Assembly: GCA_019054805.1 (NCBI GenBank)
Contig: JAHQIY010000001.1
Location: 6,524,501 to 6,588,500 of the forward strand
DNA length: 64,000 nucleotides
Reading direction: 5' to 3'
Origin: Brachionus manjavacas
Lineage: Eukaryota > Rotifera > Eurotatoria > Ploima > Brachionidae
Made by a program: the position numbers and the translations under genes. Positions 58,401 through 64,000 of this stretch are shown one piece after another. Below the pieces are notes generated by a model that did no database searches, was not told where the DNA came from, and worked only from the letters and a program-made list of their open reading frames with translations. Within the stretch, counting starts at the first letter, position 1. The number at the start of each line of letters is the position of its first letter.

Positions 58401-60555
58401 CATACCCTAATTTAAATTCATTTGCTTTTAAAAATGAGCCATAAATTAGGGTATTTAGAACACAAAAAGTAAAATATTTTAGTTAAGCAGCGCAAGTCTA
58501 AGAAAAACATTTATAAAATTTACAAAAATTTCATTAATATTAATAAGTTAATTTAAAAAAATCTAACTATAACCAGATTGCTTATTGATTTTTGTCAAAA
58601 AGTTTTCTTAAACTTAATCCTGCTAAGATATCTCTTAAGAGCAAAACTTCAATCGCATAAATTTGTCTCTTCAAGCAAACACAAAATCATGAAATTGAAA
58701 TTATAAAATAAAATTTTTATTCTTCGTGTTTCTTTTAATAAATAAAAATTTCTTTATTATAAATTATCTTAAAATTCATCAAAAAATAAAGCCATAATTC
58801 AGAATTGAATCTAAAATAAGTTTTTGCTACAACGCATTACTTAACTTTAATTAACTTTTTTTTTCGGAAAAAAAACTCTTTGATATTTTAAAATCATTAA
58901 AGCATGCAAAATTGGATGACTAAAAGGTTGAACTTTTTTTTCAAAAATCTATCTCGGTCAATTTAGATTAATTAAAATTTTAATAACGCTTGAGCGGATT
59001 AAAGCTTGATAACTGTGACAAATTGACAAAATTACGATGAGCTAAATAGCTTGGCAATGCGTGCTTTTTAAATTAGTAACTATGGACTAGAGTCTGAGAA
59101 AAGTCTAGCTTAAGAACCACTTGATCTCAAATATTGATTTGAAAGCAGACTTGAACGGAAAATGCAAATTAAATTCAGCGAAAGCAAATTTTAGATAAAA
59201 CGAGTGAGAAATTGGCTCTTTTCAATTAAAATCTAGCTGATTTGAACACATTTTTGAAGCAAGCTTATCTATTAAATTCTTATTAAATAGTCTGGGCTAC
59301 TATTAATTCAATAAAGCTCTCTAATTTCATTTTTTTGCAATTACTATGAGAATTAGGCCATTTGGGCTATTGCAACGAAATGAGAATCTTGAAACAAATA
59401 CAAAATAGATGATGCAATGATTAGTTATCCAAGAATGCGCTATAAACAATTTTATTTTTAGAAAAGGCTTCTCCGAAAGAAAAATAGTATTACTAAAGGT
59501 TAACTTTGGCTACCAGTGCGAGGCCCAATTTCAACACTACATAGCCAATTTATTGAATAATAAATCAATCAAAAATATATTTATCAATTTTAAACATTTA
59601 CTTAAATGATTAACCTTTAGATTAGCAAGCTAATCCTTTGCAGCGCATCAGGCTTAGTCAAATGTCGCGGACTAATCTTAAATTTTATAAAAAAAAGCTC
59701 ATAAAATTATCTCAAATTTTTTTGTAGCATTCTAAATTTTGAAGCTTAATTAAACGGAATAAAAGTTAAAAAAATTTAACTTTTAAAAAAAAAAAAAATT
59801 GTTTTTAATTTTATTAAAAAAATGACCAAATAAAATTTAATTTTTTTCGTTAATTAATACAATAATGGTTAATGACCACTAAGCCCCTTGTTCAAATTTA
59901 TACACCAAGATTAATGAAGAAATTAATTTTAAGAAGTTTGTGTATGAATGTACGTGACTAGAGCTTGCCAAATTAGTAAAATAATGTAAATATTAGATTT
60001 GTTTAAGAGTCCGAATGTTTGTCGACAAAAAGCCACGACTCTAAAACAAAAAAAATTTTCGACTTACTTGAATCAAATATTTGCGGTCGAGTTTTTGGTC
60101 TATTGACGAGTATAAGATTTCAAGTCGTCTGTTTTATAAAATAGAAAATTAATTAAAATTTTTTAAAATATATGAGAAAATAAAACAGGTGTTGATAAAT
60201 CAAATTTGAGTTTAATTAAAAACAGACAAATAGCTTCGGTGCTTACTTTTTGATCGCTATATGATCACATTCGTGCAAGTTTTTGCTATCGATTCCACCT
60301 AGCACTGACTCCATGCTGCTCGATGCGTTTTCTAATTGAAAAAATTCAACAAAAACTCTCTAAATACTTGTCCTTTAATTACCTAGAACAGAATAAACTA
60401 TGCCTGAGAATCCAGCATTTATTAGCCATTTGCATGCAACTTGTAGATCCATTAGTTCTTAGGAGAGAAAAGAGATAAACTTGATCAGTTGAAGAGTTGG
60501 TCTAATGGGGCTTACTTTGATTGCCTGTAATATTCTCCTCACTGAGCACAATGGC
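52456..60555 (-). CDS. DLC1/STARD13-type SAM-RhoGAP-START protein
   Basis: Nine exons on the minus strand: 60555-60516, 60457-60383, 60331-60247, 60128-60068, 56805-56075, 55984-55482, 53611-53481, 53432-52609, 52549-52456; all junctions GT..AG and in frame, 847 residues from the first exon found. SAM-like region about 17-75 (LQVACKWLINAGFSGIVYSV). Residues 254-265 RRDSGVGGSLTR match the vertebrate DLC motif RRDSGVGASLTR. RhoGAP about 350-600: NIFGVPLKINYQRYGQPLPQ, Arg finger in GLFRRSG (R393), LKQYFRDLPECLL, NLAICLAPTLF. START follows: LYYKQV-like CEIYYKQVDDQHPLLRLWKL, MAPQPSRDFCELRHW, SSEWYNKMQV near the end. Family members switch off RhoA/Cdc42 at focal adhesions. The linker between SAM and GAP is several hundred residues shorter than in vertebrates. 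The first coding exon with ATG was not identified; ATG at 60452 in exon 2 is an alternative start. AATAAA at about 52392. Confidence 0.95.
56980..60060. other. Large intron of the DLC-type gene
   Basis: The 3.3-kb intron (56806-60067) is AT-rich without recognisable genes. The part at about 58980-59650 is visibly less homopolymeric than the rest and might contain regulatory sequence or an old repeat. A plus-strand open stretch at 57494-57679 has no coding character. Confidence 0.35.
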
Positions 60556-60559
60556 CTTT

Positions 60560-62695
60560 AAGATAAAATTTATTAAAAAAATGTTTTTATTATTAAATGC
60601 TTCTACGATTTTAAATGCTTTAATATTGATCTGGACTTTGTAGATATTCACTTTATCGCTTCGAAAAACATTTAGATTAGATTAGTTAAATTGTTGTAAT
60701 AGTTGTTCTAATCAAATTCTAATTTTAGATTAGTGGACATTTAATTCAATACTTCAGAGTATTTTTTTATCTATACTAGTCACTAATTTTTCAATCAATT
60801 TATTTTATTCTGGAAGCGATTTAAATTAGAAACAGAATTTCTCTAAATTTTTTAAAAGTTTAGACTTTGGTCTGAAAATTTAAGAGAAAAAAAAATTTAA
60901 ATGACTCGATGATAAATTTTTCAATTATTAATAACTAAAGCAAATCGGGATATTCTGAAATCAGTAAACTAATAAATAAACTTCATTTAAAAGCGAGAAT
61001 ATTTTAAGGGTTTGAATCAGAATTAAAGAATTAAATTAAATTTTCCACTTGAAATGTAAACTAATAGGATTTTTCAATCAGCATGTTTATTTAGCGGTGG
61101 TAAAGTTTAGAGTATTTTTAATCGAATATAAAAATGAATTCTTTTTATACGAAAAAAGGAGCAGGAAACTCCAAACTTGATCGCCCCACTTTCTTTTTAG
61201 CTCTGCAAATGTGAGAGTTCAAAAGAATCATATTGAGAGATCTTTGAAAATTTTTACTAACAATAATTACAGAATCATGCCACACTATAATTATTGTGAT
61301 TTTATTATACAAATTTCAAAAAATAATCAGAAAATATTTATATTGGAAAAAAAAGAGATTTGTCGTAGAGTAACTTAATATTCGAAGCCATTCGATTTGC
61401 ATATTGCCTGATAAAAGGCTAATTATATCAAAAAAACTAAAGATAAAACAAGCTAAAGTATTTGTTTTATAAAAAAAATTTAATTAAAAAAAAATAAAGA
61501 AATCAACTAAATAAAAACTGTTGTAGTTGTAATATTTTTGCGAACAAGATAACATTGCTGCCCTAGATTGAAAAGCTGAGGTCGCATTCAAATTTTCTAA
61601 GGATTCAGATGCCTTTTTATTAGAAATATTTTTGATATTTAGCAGTTTAACTTTTTAGATTTAAAAGTAAAATTAAGAATACTAGTGTCTAAATTTTATG
61701 GCATTTTGAATTTTCAAAACAAAAATTTTAATACAAAATTCAAATTCTTAATAAAAATTTAGATTTTGTACTAAAGATTTTTCTTTAAGTTTTAAAAGGG
61801 AAACAAACATTTAACTGTCCAGTTTAAGAAGAAATCTAAATAAATATTTGCTAATAAATTGATAAAAAAATAGATTAAATTGATTGTTTCTAATCGAATT
61901 GTATGTTAATTAAAATTTCAAAAATAAATTTTTTACAATTATAACTACCTAATTCAAAATTTCCAGTAGTGATGACAGAATATCAACATTAAATAAAATA
62001 AATTTACAAATTGCCAAAAAAATTCTAATTAGAGTAGAATAGTGACAAAAAATAGTAAATCTCAAAATATTGATGTATCATTTGATCACTATATTTAAAT
62101 TTCGCTGTAAACTAAAATTAATTTTTATTTGTTCGATTTAGTGAAACATATTTTGTTTCATGTTGTTTCATAATCAAAGTTTAAAAAGCTCAATTTTGTC
62201 AATTTAAATTTTGTCAATTTTAGGAAAGCTTATATGAAAATTCACAATGCCAAATTTTTTATAATTTTTAATTAATTAATAAATATAAATTATTTATTTT
62301 GTCCATATTTAGAGTTAAATTTCAAATATTAAATAAACAAAACAGATGAAAAAGAACCGAAATATTTTACAATCATATCTTTATTTATCAAATCGATTTT
62401 GATGTTTTTTTAGTATTTTCTTAACTTTACAGGTGTCCAATTTACCATCACAATAGAATATTCTAAAAATCCATAACTTATTTTGTTAATTATGAATTTT
62501 TGTAAAACATAATTAAATAAAAGATAGATATTTAAATTATAATTTTGCTTAAATTGAAATTTTGAAATATTTTTTTAGAATCTAGTTGGTGAATTTCGAT
62601 AAATCATTAAATTTCTTTTACCATCCAAAACCAAAAGATGAATAAAATTTAATGCATCGATTATGATTTTTATGACAAAACATAAAAAATAACAC
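60560..62695. other. Region upstream of the first recognised DLC exon
   Basis: No exon with certain splice sites found here, although the 5' coding exon of the DLC-type gene should lie in or beyond it. AT-rich with no repeats recognised. Confidence 0.35.
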
Positions 62696-62750
62696 AAAAT
62701 TAAAACTTTCGAGAATTAAAAGAAATTAATTTAATAAAAAATATACATAC

Positions 62751-63287
62751 ATTTCTATTTCTATCTTTCTTCTTAATTGCATCCCGAAAAAGTCCATCTT
62801 TAGCCAAAGCTCTATACGTTCTAGATTTTGATAATTCTGGAATTAATCTTATTTTAAAAGTCACTAAATTTTGAATCAAAGAAAATTTTCTAATTTTAAT
62901 TCGAATTTTTTTCAATTTTCTTTTTAGTCTAGGTCTAAGTACGTCAAATATCACTTGGTTCTTAATTTTCCGACTAGATTTTCTAACCGATCTCTGTCTA
63001 TTTTTAAATGAATAGTTCCAATTTATTGATTCGAGAATTTTGTTTGATTGCAGCGTATTTTTTTGTCGTACTTTCTCTGACTCATCAAGTTTTTTTAGCT
63101 CTTCGTCAACAGGAATATTTAAATCAGAAAACAACTTGTCCAAATCGAACAATTCATTGTCATATTTGTCATTTACTGTAGGCTTTTTTTCGACTTCTTT
63201 GCCTCCTAGAGACTTATCACATAATATATTGGACAAAGAAACATATTTTTTTTCCATTTTCTGGTTGGATTGTTTGGTCTCAGACAT
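62751..63287 (-). CDS. Basic hypothetical protein or 5' exon
   Basis: ATG at 63287-63285 (context AAAATG) opens 179 codons to a donor AAT|GTATGT at 62751/62750; without splicing the frame stops at 62700. An alternative entry is the acceptor TTTTTTTCATAG ending at 63331, which would make this an internal exon. N-terminal part is acidic and polar (ELFDLDKLFSDLNIPVDEEL); the rest is strongly basic (RQRSVRKSSRKIKNQ, RPRLKRKLKKIRIKIRKF) and ends FRDAIKKKDRNRN. No domain recognised; a nuclear or RNA/ribosome-associated role would fit but is a guess. The exon ends in phase 0, as needed to join the first recognised DLC exon at 60555, so it could be that gene's 5' end; equally it may be a separate gene. 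Confidence 0.5.
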
Positions 63288-63424
63288 TTTGTTTTTTTTA
63301 ACAAATTCTATCAACTCATTTCTATCAGTTCTATGAAAAAAATAATTAAAATAGTTTAAATTATTTAATTGAATATTGGACCTAAAACATTTATTGCAAA
63401 AAGCTTTAAAATCAGACAATTAAT

Positions 63425-64000
63425 ACAAGGAATTTTTTTTCAAAATTTCAAAAAAAATGAATGCATCTAGAAAATTTTCCATTGTGTATCTTTTGTGGTT
63501 TATATCAATGAATGGTAATTTGAGCTTCCATTATGATCATTTATGAAATTTTGGTGTTTAAAATTAAAAAAAATTTAAATTGCTATGTTAATGATTTATC
63601 TTTTAATTAATTTAAAATATTTTAGAGTTCATATCAAAGATTGAGGCTTAAATCGGATTTCTTTTAATTATAAAATAAAATAAACTTTAATTTTGTGAAA
63701 TTAAAGTTGAATTTTTAATCTTTATTAATTAAAAATGAGAAATATCATTCTGAACTTATTTCAATTTCATTTTTAAAACTTATCTTTGCTGTTTTAAAAT
63801 TATCACTTCAAATATTAAAAATTCGTTTTTATAAAATTTATTATGTAATAGCAAAAAAATAGAATAATTTTAAATAACTGTAGTAATTTATCACATCACC
63901 ATTTTTTGATTAGAATCCTAATCGCTTTTTAAAATATTTTGTTATTTCTCTGGAAGATTAAACTTAATATTTTAAAATTAAATTTTCAACTTGAAAAATT
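63425..64000. other. Terminal non-coding sequence
   Basis: AT-rich sequence to the window edge; nothing recognised. Confidence 0.35.

Noticed and set aside
1-64000. CRISPR array, bacterial operon, prophage or horizontally acquired bacterial gene
   Set aside because: No regularly spaced repeats, no intron-free bacterial-type gene cluster and no bacterial protein families were seen; all recognised genes are animal or transposon-derived.

Overview
This is a 64 kb piece of a very AT-rich animal nuclear genome. Genes have many short introns (about 45-100 bp, a few of 1.9-3.3 kb) with GT..AG borders, AATAAA signals after stop codons, and homologues found only in animals (an FE65-type adaptor, a DLC-type RhoGAP with a START domain, a GPI-anchored Ly6 protein, a ZnT zinc exporter). 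Base composition, tiny introns and the mix of degraded non-LTR retrotransposons with Tc1/mariner, hAT and pogo elements fit a monogonont rotifer such as Brachionus. That assignment is an inference; another compact AT-rich lophotrochozoan is possible. There is no bacterial operon, CRISPR array or phage signature.

Layout. 0.9-2.8 kb: ZnT zinc transporter (+). 3.5-3.8 kb: tRNA-derived SINE-like repeat (-). 4.9-6.1 kb: ZC2HC1 zinc-finger protein (+). 6.7-9.9 kb: transposon graveyard (Tc1/mariner-like halves, LINE tails, an RTE-like tail). 10.4-11.3 kb: proline/valine-repeat low-complexity protein (-), followed by a possible terminal exon of another gene (-). 13.1-16.4 kb: LINE fragments, a near-identical 227-bp repeat pair and a decayed coding stretch. 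18.8-21.5 kb: two small possible genes (-). 21.8-22.6 kb: four-exon, 213-residue Spc25-like kinetochore candidate (+). 23.8-24.9 kb: divergent seven-helix receptor (+). 26.8-27.3 kb: single-pass membrane protein (+). 28.6-31.8 kb: FE65/APBB homologue (-). 31.8-39.0 kb: long low-coding stretch with orphan micro-exons near 36.5 kb. 39.0-39.9 kb: palindromic element enclosing an RTE fragment. 42.4-43.1 kb: Ly6/uPAR three-finger protein (+). 43.7-47.2 kb: LINE fragments, a three-level nested insertion and a Tc1/mariner relic. 47.9-50.7 kb: hAT transposon with long inverted repeats. 50.8-52.1 kb: LINE reverse transcriptase pseudogene (+). 52.4-60.6 kb: DLC/STARD13-type SAM-RhoGAP-START gene (-). 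62.7-63.3 kb: basic hypothetical exon (-), possibly upstream of the DLC gene.

The host genes do not form one pathway. Two encode cortical or cytoskeletal signalling proteins (FE65-like adaptor, DLC-like RhoGAP), one a putative kinetochore subunit, and several membrane proteins (ZnT, receptor, single-pass protein, Ly6). The densest unexplained biology is in the repeats: nested insertions with readable target-site duplications, a foldback element enclosing a retrotransposon fragment, and LINE tails sharing a hairpin plus trinucleotide-repeat design. No complete new multi-gene system was found. Exon coordinates were derived by hand from splice signals and reading frame, so single-base errors are possible.
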